From Bacteroidota bacterium (lineage in GTDB: Bacteria; Bacteroidota; Bacteroidia; Chitinophagales; Chitinophagaceae), in assembly GCA_018268085.1 (NCBI GenBank), contig JAFDXE010000010.1:1-64000 (forward strand): a stretch of DNA of 64,000 nucleotides, given 5' to 3'. Shown here in pieces: positions 25,597 to 34,616 of this stretch (position 1 is its first letter; the number at the start of each line of letters is the position of its first letter). Under the pieces are notes generated by a model. That model was not told where the DNA came from, ran no database searches, and worked only from the letters and a program-made list of their open reading frames with translations. The position numbers were made by a program, and so were the translations under genes.

Positions 25597-27456
25597 ATGT
25601 CTGGCATAGCAGGAATCATATCTCCCGATACAAATATTTTAAATAAGGAAACGCTGAAGCAAATGGCTGCTTCACTGGCTCATCGCGGGCCGGATGGAGA
25701 AGGGTATTGGATCAACAGGAGAACCAATGCAGGGCTTGCACACCGCAGGCTGGCCGTTATCGATTTATCGGATCAAGCAGCACAGCCGATGCATTACGGT
25801 AACCGGTACACGATAAGTTTCGACGGTTGCATTTATAATTACCTCGAACTGCGTAAGGAATTGAAAAAGGCCGGTTATCATTTTTCAACCAACAGTGATA
25901 CGGAAGTAATACTGGCTGCATACGATTGTTACAAAGAAAAATGCGTACAGTATTTCGACGGCATGTATGCATTTGCGATATGGGACGATAATGAGCAGGC
26001 CTTATTTGCAGCAAGGGATCGTTTTGGTGAAAAGCCGTTCTATTATTTCAGCCGGAAAAATCTTTTTGTATTTGGCAGTGAAATGAAAGCCATCTGGGCA
26101 GCCGGCATACCCAAACAAACAGAAGGTAAAATGATGCTGAATTACCTTACGCTGGGATATGTTCAAAACCCTGCAGACAAAGCCCAGACATTTTATAAAG
26201 ACATCTACTCCCTGCCACCGGCTCATTATATTAAATACAATGCCATTGCAGATGAAATAGAAATTGAAGAATACTGGGGCATCGATAAACAGGCACAGGT
26301 TAAAATTGCTGAAGAAGAAGCAATTGAAAGACTGGATAAGATGTTGTCGCAATCTGTGTACAGGCGCATGCGCAGCGATGTACAGGTGGGCGCAACATTA
26401 AGCGGCGGCCTCGACAGTTCGGTAATGATTTATTACCTGAAGCAGCAGTTACGCAATGCAACGTACCAGTACAAAACCTTTTCTGCTGTATTTCCGGGGT
26501 ATGATAATGATGAATCAAAATTTATAGAACAGGTAGCCGACCGGTTTAATGTAGCGAATTTTACCACCACGCCTTCTGCAGTTCAGTTAATAGATGATTT
26601 TGAAAAAATGGCCTGGTTCCAGGAAGAACCATTTCCGTCTGCTGCCGTTTATCCGCAATACAAAGTATATGAACTGGCAAATCAACATAAAATAAAAGTA
26701 TTGCTCGACGGACAGGGCGCCGATGAAATCCTTGCCGGTTATCACAAATATGTTCATTGGTATATACAGGAAATGGTAAGCCGGTATAAATTTTCAGGAA
26801 GTAAAACAGAAATTCAAAAATTACATAAGAACAATGTACACTTCCAGTGGAATGTAAAAAATATTATGGCGGCCTTCCTGCCTTCACATGCTTCCATTGC
26901 ATTGGAAAAAAAAGAATACCTGCGCATCATTCATCATGGCGAAGTAAGCAAAAGCCTTCTATCCTGTTTAAAAGGAAGAGAATGGGAAGGCATTCATAAA
27001 CCTGTTGTAACCAAACTCAATGACATCCTTTATTTTTCTACCATGCAGCATGGCCTGCAGGAAATGTTACGCTACACCGACCGCAACTCAATGGCTCACG
27101 GTTGCGAAGTAAGAATGCCTTTTTTAAATGGTGAACTGGTTCAATTTATTTTTTCGCTGCCCTCAAACTTCAAGATCAGCAACGGGCACACAAAATCCAT
27201 ACTGCGTAAATTGTTCGATGATAAACTTCCGCAAAACATTGTTTGGCGCACACATAAAGTTGGATATGAACCACCACACAAACAATGGATGGAAAACCCG
27301 GTGATGAAGGAATATATTTATGAAGCCAAGAGCAAACTGATAAAAGCAGACATCCTCAAACCGCAGGTATTGCATAAGAAAACGAAAAGTCCGCTGGCCT
27401 ATGATGCTGATTATTTCGATTGGCGGTATATCTGCGCTGCACATATCATCGGGTAG
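25597..27456 (+). CDS. asnB: Asparagine synthase (AsnB-like) with Ser in place of catalytic Cys2
   Basis: The protein has 619 residues. The N-terminal class II glutaminase domain (about 1-200) contains LAHRRLAVIDLS and the conserved fold, and the synthetase domain has the PPi-loop SGGLDSS at 269-275 and later DGQGADEILAGY. AsnB proteins use Cys2, exposed after Met removal (MCGI), to hydrolyse glutamine. Here the start is MSGIAGI (codon TCT), so the nucleophile is Ser. The enzyme may depend on free ammonia or have a different acceptor. There is no obvious alternative start with Cys. The trans-sulfuration gene follows 130 bases later with its own promoter. Confidence 0.88.
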   Translation: MSGIAGIISPDTNILNKETLKQMAASLAHRGPDGEGYWINRRTNAGLAHRRLAVIDLSDQAAQPMHYGNRYTISFDGCIYNYLELRKELKKAGYHFSTNSDTEVILAAYDCYKEKCVQYFDGMYAFAIWDDNEQALFAARDRFGEKPFYYFSRKNLFVFGSEMKAIWAAGIPKQTEGKMMLNYLTLGYVQNPADKAQTFYKDIYSLPPAHYIKYNAIADEIEIEEYWGIDKQAQVKIAEEEAIERLDKMLSQSVYRRMRSDVQVGATLSGGLDSSVMIYYLKQQLRNATYQYKTFSAVFPGYDNDESKFIEQVADRFNVANFTTTPSAVQLIDDFEKMAWFQEEPFPSAAVYPQYKVYELANQHKIKVLLDGQGADEILAGYHKYVHWYIQEMVSRYKFSGSKTEIQKLHKNNVHFQWNVKNIMAAFLPSHASIALEKKEYLRIIHHGEVSKSLLSCLKGREWEGIHKPVVTKLNDILYFSTMQHGLQEMLRYTDRNSMAHGCEVRMPFLNGELVQFIFSLPSNFKISNGHTKSILRKLFDDKLPQNIVWRTHKVGYEPPHKQWMENPVMKEYIYEAKSKLIKADILKPQVLHKKTKSPLAYDADYFDWRYICAAHIIG

Positions 27457-27539
27457 GTAGTCAGTAATAAGTAAATAAGGGTATTTTCCGCCCGGGAATT
27501 ATTTCCGTTGGTTGTGTACTTAACCGTCATTATTCAGTA

Positions 27540-27569
27540 TTGCCCTAACCTCATATTCACTTAATTTTG
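27540..27569 (+). promoter_or_regulatory. Promoter of the trans-sulfuration gene
   Basis: TTG at 27540-27542, a 19-base spacer and TAATTTTG at 27562-27569 match the Bacteroidota promoter fully. It ends 17 bases before the ATG. Confidence 0.7.
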
Positions 27570-27586
27570 CCATTCAAATATTTTAT

Positions 27587-28753
27587 ATGAGTAACAAAGA
27601 TGCATTAGCCGGAAAAAAAATGGCAACGAAATTTATTCATGCGGGTGCAGAACCAGATCCTTCCACGGGAGCGATCATGACACCCATCTATCAAACATCA
27701 ACGTATGTGCAGTCATCACCAGGTGATCACAAAGGATATGAATATGCCCGTTCTCAAAATCCAACAAGAGCCGCACTGGAAACAGCATTGGCAGTTATAG
27801 AAAATGGTAAATACGGTCTTGCATTCAGCAGTGGCGTGGCGGCAACAGATGCCGTAATTAAATTACTGAACTCAGGAGATGAAGTGGTTGCCGGTAATGA
27901 TCTATACGGCGGAACATATCGTTTGTTTACAAAAGTGTTTGAAAGGTTCGGCATAAAATTCACGTATGTTGATTCTACAAATACAGATAAGGTTAAAGCA
28001 GCGATCACCAGTAAAACAAAACTGATCTGGATTGAAACACCTACCAATCCGCTGATGAATATTACAGATATTGCTGCAGTAGCGGCCATCGCAAAAAAAG
28101 CCGGTGTATTGCTATGTGTGGATAATACTTTCGCAACGCCCTATTTACAAAATCCTCTTGACCTGGGTGCTGATATCGTTATGCATTCCTCTACAAAATA
28201 CCTCGGTGGCCATAGCGATGTAATCCAGGGAGCATTGATCATGAATGACCACGACCTGAGAGAACGTTTGTATTTTATCCAGAAAAGCTGCGGCGCTGTT
28301 CCCGGCCCAATGGATTGTTTTTTAGTGTTGCGTGGTATCAAAACACTGCATGTGCGCATGCGTCAGCATTGCGATAATGGTTTTGTGATTGCACAATTCT
28401 TACGCAATCATCCGAAAGTTGACAGGGTTTACTGGTGCGGATTTAAAGATCATCCCAATTATGAAATTGCAAAAACACAGATGCGTGGATTTGGCGGCAT
28501 GATGAGCTTCACATTAAAAGACGACAGCGTTGAAGCATCCGTTAAAGTATTGTCATCAACAAAATTATTTTCACTGGCAGAAAGTCTTGGTGGTGTAGAA
28601 TCATTGATCAACCACCCGGCAAGTATGACGCATGCCAGTATCCCAAGAGAAGAAAGAATAAAAAATGGGCTTACCGACGGACTGATCCGCCTGAGTGTAG
28701 GCATTGAAGATGCAGATGACCTGGTGGAAGATTTGAAACAGGCATTAGGGTAA
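27587..28753 (+). CDS. Cystathionine gamma-synthase/lyase family PLP enzyme
   Basis: The protein has 388 residues of the Cys/Met metabolism PLP-dependent family. The start KMATKFIHAGAEPDPSTGAIMTPIYQTSTYVQ is characteristic. The PLP-lysine is Lys204 in HSSTKYLGGHSD, and the substrate-carboxylate region reads SLGGVESLINHPASMTH. The family includes cystathionine gamma-synthase, beta-lyase and gamma-lyase, which cannot be separated reliably by eye. It is monocistronic, with a clear promoter and terminator. Confidence 0.9.
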   Translation: MSNKDALAGKKMATKFIHAGAEPDPSTGAIMTPIYQTSTYVQSSPGDHKGYEYARSQNPTRAALETALAVIENGKYGLAFSSGVAATDAVIKLLNSGDEVVAGNDLYGGTYRLFTKVFERFGIKFTYVDSTNTDKVKAAITSKTKLIWIETPTNPLMNITDIAAVAAIAKKAGVLLCVDNTFATPYLQNPLDLGADIVMHSSTKYLGGHSDVIQGALIMNDHDLRERLYFIQKSCGAVPGPMDCFLVLRGIKTLHVRMRQHCDNGFVIAQFLRNHPKVDRVYWCGFKDHPNYEIAKTQMRGFGGMMSFTLKDDSVEASVKVLSSTKLFSLAESLGGVESLINHPASMTHASIPREERIKNGLTDGLIRLSVGIEDADDLVEDLKQALG

Positions 28754-28773
28754 ACATCCGGCAAAAATGATAG

Positions 28774-28808
28774 AAAGGTATTCTCCTGGAAAGGGAATAC
28801 CTTTTTTT
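28774..28808 (+). terminator. Terminator of the trans-sulfuration gene
   Basis: A perfect 10-bp stem (AAAGGTATTC with GAATACCTTT) closes on an 11-base loop and runs into T residues. Confidence 0.88.
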
Positions 28809-28915
28809 ATTCAGTGAATGCCAAAAATTTTGCAGCAAGATTTTCTTTGCACATTAATGATACGTTTAATTGCGCAATTCATCCTCAGGATTCTGCAGTT
28901 CATCAAATAATAACA

Positions 28916-28944
28916 TTTGCCGGCGTGCCTGGTATCTACATTTG
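28916..28944 (+). promoter_or_regulatory. Promoter of the TonB-dependent receptor
   Basis: TTTG at 28916-28919, a 17-base spacer and TACATTTG at 28937-28944 match the -33/-7 consensus. The predicted leader is about 48 bases. Confidence 0.7.
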
Positions 28945-28997
28945 CCTGCCATTAAGTATTGCTGTTAACCATAGCAATCACCATTAAAGTATAGTTT

Positions 28998-31373
28998 ATG
29001 AAAGCAGTTACCTGTGTAATGCTCATTGTAGCATTGGTATCAACCTGTGCATTTTCGTATGCACAAAGCATTGAATTGAATCAAACCATTAAAGGAATTG
29101 TCATAGATGCCGATTCTAAAAAGGCGTTGTCATCTGCAACCGTTTCCATTGCCGGCACAAGCCGGGTAACCGTAGCCGATAGTATGGGAAATTTCAGGTT
29201 TGCCAATGTTCCGATCGGGCGGCAAACGATCCTGGTATCATTGCTGGGTTATGAGAACAACACAGTTGCAGAAGTGCTGGTAACTTCCGGTAAAGAAATC
29301 TTCCTAACTATTCCACTGCGGGAAAAGGTAACCAGCTTATCAGAAGTAAAACTGGTAGGCAGGAAAAGCAGGTTAAAGGCTTCCAATGAATTTGCAAGTA
29401 CGAGTTCGAGAGGATTTTCGGTAGAAGAAACAAAACGATATGCAGCAACTGCGTTTGATCCTGCCCGTATGGCCCAGAATTTTGCAGGTGTAAGTAATAA
29501 CGGTGATGGCGATAATTCCATTGTTGTTCGTGGTAATTCACCACAGGGCGTACTTTGGCGTTTGGAAGGAATTGAAATTCCGAGCCCTAATCATTTTGGC
29601 GGCTTAGGGGGCAGCGGTGGCTCTATCAGTATGTTAAGCAGCAGCATGCTCGGCAATTCGGATTTTTATACGGGAGCGTTCCCGGCAGAATTCGGTAACG
29701 CCTTATCAGGTGCATTCGATTTAAAATTCCGGGATGGCAATAAAGACAAAAGAGAACACTCGTTTATGATCGGAGGTCTGGGCCTCGAACTGGCTACTGA
29801 GGGTCCGTTTAAAAAAGGTGGCAGTGCCTCTTACCTGGTTAACTACCGGTATTCAACATTGACGCTCATGAAAAGTTTTCTCGACCTTGATGGAATTATC
29901 CCCGACTACCAGGATCTGTCATTCAAATTTAATTTCCCGACAAAGAAGGCTGGCACATTTTCAGTATTTGGAATAGGCGGTTTAAATAAAGCAACAAAAG
30001 ATCCGGATAAAGACAGTACCAAATGGGACGATGATCATCCGAATTTTGTACTGAATAATAAAGGGAAACTGGGTGTATTGGGTATAACCCACCAAGTGTT
30101 TCTATCAAAAAACAGTTACCTCAAAACAATCCTGTCGGCCAGTATTAATCAATATGACGAACGGGTAGATACTTTGGATCCGAACCTGTCTTATTCCAAG
30201 GTAAAAACGTTCCGTTCCAATTTTGAAGATGATGCATATCGCCTTTCTGTTTTGTACAACAATAAAATAAACAGCCGTCACACATTGCGTACAGGCTTTA
30301 TCGTTAGCAGGCTTGGATTCAATTACGATAACAGTATCCTGGATGAATCCGACGATCAATGGAAAACACTATTGCACAATAAGGGGAATACCGTTTTTTA
30401 CCAGGCGTATGCACAATGGAAGTTTCGCATCAGTAATAAACTCACAACCAATGCCGGGCTGCATGCTTCATCACTTGCACTTAATAATACCAACAGCCTG
30501 GAGCCAAGGGTTTCTGTGAGTTTCCAACCCGATAAAACCCAATCGGTTGTTTTCTCTGCAGGGATGCACAGCAAGCCGCAGCACTTATCTACTTATTTTT
30601 ATGAAAAGAAAGTAGCAGGTCAGCCCCTAACCACACCCAATAAAAATCTTGATCTGTCCAGGGCATTACATATTGTACTGGCATACGACAAAACAGTTGG
30701 AAGCGGGATAAAATTTAAAACGGAAGCATATTACCAGCACCTGTATAAAATTCCGGTTGAAAAAGATGTGAATGGTTTTTTCTCTTCGATCAATGCAGCA
30801 GATGTTTACAGCCTGTATGAAGTTGATTCCGCATTGGTGAGCAGCGGTAAAGGAGAGAATTACGGAATAGATATCAGTGTAGAAAAATCGTTTACGAAAA
30901 ACTATTATTTCCTTGTGGCAGGTTCGGTATTCAATTCAAAATATACCACCTATGCAGGAAAAGAATACAGTACAAAATTCAATCGCAATTACCAGGTGAA
31001 TATTGTTGGAGGCAAAGAATGGAAGACCGGCAAAAATAGGAACAGGATTATTGGATTGAATGGAAAACTGCTTGCCAGCGGTGCATTAAGAGATTCACCT
31101 ATTGATCTGGCTGCATCGCAACAGCAGGGAAAGGCAGTGTATGTACCGGGAAAATATTATTCGGTGAAAAGTGATCCGTATTACAGGCTCGATATCGGCA
31201 TCAGTTACAAGATCAACAGGAAACATGCAACACATACCGCTTCATTTGATATTCAGAATGTAACCAATCATCAGAACATCTACGGTTCCTGGTATGATAA
31301 CGACAAAGGAAAGATCAAAAAAGAATACCAGATGGGTTTGTTTCCCATTTTTAATTACCGGATAGAATTTTAA
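28998..31373 (+). CDS. TonB-dependent receptor with carboxypeptidase-like domain
   Basis: The protein has 791 residues. A signal peptide (about 1-23, ending FSYAQ) is followed by a carboxypeptidase-regulatory-like beta sandwich (about 30-115, IKGIVIDADSKKALSSATVSI). The plug domain (about 130-250) contains NSIVVRGNSPQGVLWRLEGIEIP and EFGNALSGAFDLKFRDGN, and the rest is an outer-membrane beta barrel ending in an aromatic (FNYRIEF). The plug wording is closer to stand-alone receptors than to SusC, and no SusD partner is nearby. The transported ligand is not indicated by the neighbours. It is monocistronic, with a promoter at 28916 and a terminator at 31390. Confidence 0.9.
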   Translation: MKAVTCVMLIVALVSTCAFSYAQSIELNQTIKGIVIDADSKKALSSATVSIAGTSRVTVADSMGNFRFANVPIGRQTILVSLLGYENNTVAEVLVTSGKEIFLTIPLREKVTSLSEVKLVGRKSRLKASNEFASTSSRGFSVEETKRYAATAFDPARMAQNFAGVSNNGDGDNSIVVRGNSPQGVLWRLEGIEIPSPNHFGGLGGSGGSISMLSSSMLGNSDFYTGAFPAEFGNALSGAFDLKFRDGNKDKREHSFMIGGLGLELATEGPFKKGGSASYLVNYRYSTLTLMKSFLDLDGIIPDYQDLSFKFNFPTKKAGTFSVFGIGGLNKATKDPDKDSTKWDDDHPNFVLNNKGKLGVLGITHQVFLSKNSYLKTILSASINQYDERVDTLDPNLSYSKVKTFRSNFEDDAYRLSVLYNNKINSRHTLRTGFIVSRLGFNYDNSILDESDDQWKTLLHNKGNTVFYQAYAQWKFRISNKLTTNAGLHASSLALNNTNSLEPRVSVSFQPDKTQSVVFSAGMHSKPQHLSTYFYEKKVAGQPLTTPNKNLDLSRALHIVLAYDKTVGSGIKFKTEAYYQHLYKIPVEKDVNGFFSSINAADVYSLYEVDSALVSSGKGENYGIDISVEKSFTKNYYFLVAGSVFNSKYTTYAGKEYSTKFNRNYQVNIVGGKEWKTGKNRNRIIGLNGKLLASGALRDSPIDLAASQQQGKAVYVPGKYYSVKSDPYYRLDIGISYKINRKHATHTASFDIQNVTNHQNIYGSWYDNDKGKIKKEYQMGLFPIFNYRIEF

Positions 31374-31389
31374 GGATAATAAGTAACAG

Positions 31390-31421
31390 TAAGAGCCGTT
31401 TAGAAAGCGGCTCTTATTTTT
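31390..31421 (+). terminator. Terminator of the TonB receptor, overlapping the next promoter
   Basis: A perfect 9-bp stem (TAAGAGCCG with CGGCTCTTA, 9-base loop) is followed by five T. The end of the right arm and the T-tract also form the next gene's -7 box TATTTTTG. Confidence 0.85.
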
Positions 31422-31422
31422 G
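31415..31422 (+). promoter_or_regulatory. -7 box of the TIGR02757 gene, inside the terminator
   Basis: TATTTTTG is an exact match to TAnnTTTG, four bases before the ATG at 31427. The transcript would be leaderless or nearly so. Confidence 0.45.
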
Positions 31423-31426
31423 CAGT

Positions 31427-32200
31427 ATGCAGCAACAGGCATTGATCAATTTCCTGGAGAAAAAAGTAAAGGAATACGACCAGCTTTCATTTATTGAAAA
31501 TGATCCCATTTGTATTCCGCATATATTTTCAAAAAAACAGGACATAGAAATCGCCGCTTTTTTTGCCGCCATCTTCGCCTGGGGAAACCGAACAACCATC
31601 ATAAATAAAGCAAAGGAGCTGATGCAGTTGATGGACATGCAGCCTCATGATTTTTGTGTACATCACTCCGAAAAAGAGCTGAAGCAATTGCTCCATTTTA
31701 AACACCGCACATTCAATTCAACAGACCTGCTGTATTTTATAGCATTTTTTAAAATGCATTACAGTAAGCATCATTCTCTCGAAACGGCCTTTACACAATG
31801 GATGCATGAGCAGGATGAAAATACAGAACAGGCGCTTAATGGATTCTATCAATATTTTTTTTCCCTGGAGCATGTACCGAAACGCACGATGAAACATATT
31901 GCCTGCCCGGCAAAAAAAGCGGCTTGTAAAAGAATCAATATGTTGTTGCGCTGGATGGTAAGAAAAGACAAACAGCGGGTTGACTTTGGTATCTGGAAAC
32001 AGATTTCTCCTGCACAACTGGTAATACCATTGGATGTGCATGTGGCAAGAGTAGCACGACATTTTAATTTACTGCACAGAAAGCAAACCGATTGGCAGGC
32101 AGCCGTTGAATTAACGAATGAAATGAAAAAGCTGGACGCTAAAGATCCTGTTAAATTTGATTTTGCCTTGTTTGCACTGGGAGTGCTCGAAAAATTTTAA
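31427..32200 (+). CDS. TIGR02757 (DUF2400) family protein
   Basis: The protein has 257 residues, the usual family length, with no signal or membrane segment. Family landmarks include ENDPICIPHIFSKKQDIEIAAFFAAIFAWGNRTTIINKAKELM near the N-terminus, KRINMLLRWMVRKD, and VIPLDVHVARVARHFNLLHRK with FDFALFALGV near the end. The C-terminal part resembles the helix-hairpin-helix glycosylase fold, which suggests nucleic-acid binding, but no activity is known. Its start codon sits just after the TonB receptor's terminator. Confidence 0.9.
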   Translation: MQQQALINFLEKKVKEYDQLSFIENDPICIPHIFSKKQDIEIAAFFAAIFAWGNRTTIINKAKELMQLMDMQPHDFCVHHSEKELKQLLHFKHRTFNSTDLLYFIAFFKMHYSKHHSLETAFTQWMHEQDENTEQALNGFYQYFFSLEHVPKRTMKHIACPAKKAACKRINMLLRWMVRKDKQRVDFGIWKQISPAQLVIPLDVHVARVARHFNLLHRKQTDWQAAVELTNEMKKLDAKDPVKFDFALFALGVLEKF

Positions 32201-32221
32201 TTTAGACTTTCATCTTTTTTC

Positions 32222-32473
32222 ATGGAAAAATTAAAATGGTATAAACGGCTATCCCCGGTAAAAAAATTACTGGTGCAGTTGTGTTGCTGGTTTGTGTTTT
32301 CCTTTTTAATAAGATATCTTTTAAACTTTGCGTTTTACGAAAAGGAAGAGCAGCCCCGGTTAGCTATGCAGGTAACCAGCGCCGCATTTATGGCTATTGC
32401 TTTTGTTGTGCTCACACAGGATAAATTATTCAGGGAAATTTTTTTTAAAAAAAAGCCAACTCAAAATGAATGA
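32222..32473 (+). CDS. Small two-segment membrane protein
   Basis: The protein has 83 residues. Basic ends flank two hydrophobic segments (about 17-38, LLVQLCCWFVFSFLIRYLLNFAF, and about 48-66, LAMQVTSAAFMAIAFVVL). I do not recognise the family. It starts 21 bases after the TIGR02757 gene and overlaps the next gene by eight bases, so it is in the same operon. Confidence 0.7.
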   Translation: MEKLKWYKRLSPVKKLLVQLCCWFVFSFLIRYLLNFAFYEKEEQPRLAMQVTSAAFMAIAFVVLTQDKLFREIFFKKKPTQNE

Positions 32474-32780
32474 ACAGGAATCTTTGATCGTGCAGGTAAT
32501 GAATAACAATGATATGGCCTCATTGCAGGATACACATTTGCGAAAGGAATTGTCTGTATGCATCAATGAACTCATCCTTAATAATTTTGACGAACTCATC
32601 CGGCTGCTTTACCGGATAGATGTAAGCGAACAAAAACTTAAACAAATGCTGAAAGATCACATAGAAGCCAATGCCGGAGACGTGATTGCAGATTTAATTA
32701 TTGAAAGGCAGATCAGCAAAATAAAAACCCGCCGGGAATTCCGACGGGATGAAAATATCAGTGAGGAAGAAAAATGGTAA
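32466..32780 (+). CDS. Conserved hypothetical protein (104 aa)
   Basis: From the ATG at 32466 (within ATGAATGA, overlapping the previous gene by eight bases) the product is 104 residues. It is acidic and helical, with INELILNNFDELIRLLYRIDVSEQKLKQMLK, and a charged C-terminal tail RREFRRDENISEEE. The central pattern is common among small Bacteroidota proteins of unknown role. It converges with the fatty-acid hydroxylase gene three bases away. No function is assigned. Confidence 0.7.
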   Translation: MNEQESLIVQVMNNNDMASLQDTHLRKELSVCINELILNNFDELIRLLYRIDVSEQKLKQMLKDHIEANAGDVIADLIIERQISKIKTRREFRRDENISEEEKW

Positions 32781-32783
32781 TGA

Positions 32784-33470
32784 TTAAACCGTATTTTCTT
32801 TTCTTTGTTTCCTTACAAACATCAGGCTTTGCACTTTCTCTTTATCTTCTTTCTCTTTTTTCAGGTCGAACATGGTTCCGAAAACATGATCCCACAATGT
32901 ACTGCTTACGCCAAATCCCATGTGATCATTTTTGTAATGATGCAGGTGATGATTGCGCCATAAACCTTTCATCCATTTAAAAGGAGGATTCCAGGCATGG
33001 ATGGCATAATGCATACTTCCATATATAAGATAGCCGAACAAAAAACCGGGGAAGAATGCAAATGCATTTTCACCCAGTACGAGGTACATTAAGATAAAAA
33101 ACATGGATGCGATGATAAGACTTGGGGCGGCAGGCATAAAAAGCCTTTGTTTATCCCTCGGGTACTCGTGGTGATTACCATGCAGGATATAATTGATTTT
33201 TTTACCCTGCTCTGTTTCCGGTATATGGTGAAACAGGAAACGATGTAAAATATATTCTGTAAGACTCCAGAAGAATGCACCTCCGATCGCCAGTAATACT
33301 ATATTCAAACCGCCGAAATTCAGTTCACGATAACAATAATAGGGTAAAAGAATTAATACCGGTGTGTACATGCCCCATATAACCAGTGGGTGGGTTTTGG
33401 TGAGATACTCCAGGTACTGATTTTGAAATAATTTCGCCTGCCCCTTATTATGTATTTTTTCAAATTCCAT
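32784..33470 (-). CDS. Fatty acid hydroxylase / sterol desaturase family protein
   Basis: The protein has 228 residues with about four membrane segments and the full set of di-iron His clusters: HRFLFH (76-81), HGNHH (97-101), a His pair in MHYAIH, and HHLHH near residue 175. Family enzymes use O2 to hydroxylate or desaturate lipid chains, and this length and spacing resemble fatty acid 2-hydroxylase C-terminal domains. The exact lipid is unknown. An exact -7 box lies 19 bases before the ATG, back to back with the FAH gene promoter. Confidence 0.9.
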   Translation of the reverse strand: MEFEKIHNKGQAKLFQNQYLEYLTKTHPLVIWGMYTPVLILLPYYCYRELNFGGLNIVLLAIGGAFFWSLTEYILHRFLFHHIPETEQGKKINYILHGNHHEYPRDKQRLFMPAAPSLIIASMFFILMYLVLGENAFAFFPGFLFGYLIYGSMHYAIHAWNPPFKWMKGLWRNHHLHHYKNDHMGFGVSSTLWDHVFGTMFDLKKEKEDKEKVQSLMFVRKQRKENTV

Positions 33471-33488
33471 TAATAAAGATTTTCAGAG

Positions 33489-33496
33489 CAAATATA
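33489..33496 (-). promoter_or_regulatory. -7 box of the fatty acid hydroxylase gene
   Basis: The minus strand reads TATATTTG, an exact TAnnTTTG, 19 bases before the ATG at 33470. Confidence 0.55.
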
Positions 33497-33508
33497 CAAA
33501 TGATTTTT

Positions 33509-33536
33509 TTTGGCGCAGTCAGGAATCCTAAATTTG
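33509..33536 (+). promoter_or_regulatory. Promoter of the FAH-family gene
   Basis: TTTG at 33509-33512, a 16-base spacer and TAAATTTG at 33529-33536 precede the ATG by 22 bases. The spacer is slightly short. Confidence 0.6.
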
Positions 33537-33558
33537 CCACTCAACATACTATAAAAAA

Positions 33559-34566
33559 ATGAAATTAGTCAGCTACCTGAAAAACGGTCATGAGCAACTT
33601 GCCTTATTAGTGAATGGATTGTTATATGATACGGATTCCATCCACCCCGATTTGCCGATCAGCATGGCGATGTTCCTTAACTATTGGGACGATGTATTGC
33701 CCATCGCAAAAGCTGCAGAGAAACGAATTAAAGAAGGGATGGGAAAAACGGCATTGGCAACGCCATTTGCAGAAGCGGAAGTTCTGGCGCCTGTGCCCAA
33801 TCCAACCAGTTGCAGGGATGGCTATGCTTTTCGCCAGCATGTAGCTGCGGCCAGGCGTAACCGAAAGGTAGATATGATCGCTGAATTTGATCAGTATCCG
33901 ATTTTCTATTTTACCAATCACAACAGCATCCAGGGACCGGGCGAGATCTATTGTATGCCCGATCATTTTGAAAAACTTGATTTTGAACTGGAAGCAGCCA
34001 TCGTCATCAATCGTGCAGGTAGAAATATTAAAGCGGCGGATGCAGATAGCTATATAGCCGGACTGATGATCATGAACGATATGAGTGCAAGACGTTTGCA
34101 GATGGAAGAAATGTTGCTTAACCTCGGGCCTGCCAAAGGAAAAGATTTTTCAACCGTAATAGGACCCATGCTGGTTACACTCGATGAACTGGAACCTTAT
34201 GAAGTTCCATGCAAAGAAAATCATACCGGTAAATCCTGGAACCTGCCCATGAAATGCTGGGTAAACGGGGTGCAGGTTAGCGAAGGAAACGTAGCAGACA
34301 TGGATTGGACATTTGCTGAAATCATTGAACGCTGCAGCTATGGGGTTAACCTATTTGCAGGCGATGTAATTGGCAGCGGAACGGTAGGCACAGGTTGCTT
34401 CCTGGAACTGAACGGAACCGGTAAACTCAACGACCCCAACTATAAAGAACAATGGCTGCAGGAAGGAGATATTGTTGAAATGGAAATTGAGGGTTTAGGC
34501 AGGTTAAAAAATACCATTGTAAAAGAAGAAAGTGATTTTTCGTTACTGGCTTTGAAGAAAATGTAA
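33559..34566 (+). CDS. Fumarylacetoacetate hydrolase family protein
   Basis: The protein has 335 residues. An N-terminal cap is followed by the FAH fold (about 75-335). Metal-site motifs are FELEAAIVINRAGR with the two Glu of FELE, and the Asp of MIMNDMSARRLQ. KGKDFSTVIGPMLVT and GDVIGSGTVGTGCFLELNG complete the family signature. Such enzymes cleave C-C bonds of acylpyruvates or fumarylacetoacetate in aromatic degradation. It is followed by a flavin reductase 50 bases later, a common pairing near tyrosine or homogentisate genes, none of which are in the window. The precise substrate is open. Confidence 0.9.
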   Translation: MKLVSYLKNGHEQLALLVNGLLYDTDSIHPDLPISMAMFLNYWDDVLPIAKAAEKRIKEGMGKTALATPFAEAEVLAPVPNPTSCRDGYAFRQHVAAARRNRKVDMIAEFDQYPIFYFTNHNSIQGPGEIYCMPDHFEKLDFELEAAIVINRAGRNIKAADADSYIAGLMIMNDMSARRLQMEEMLLNLGPAKGKDFSTVIGPMLVTLDELEPYEVPCKENHTGKSWNLPMKCWVNGVQVSEGNVADMDWTFAEIIERCSYGVNLFAGDVIGSGTVGTGCFLELNGTGKLNDPNYKEQWLQEGDIVEMEIEGLGRLKNTIVKEESDFSLLALKKM

Positions 34567-34616
34567 TCTCAATTTGTTAAATGCAACAGGCGGGCTTTCG
34601 CTGTAAATAAAATTTT

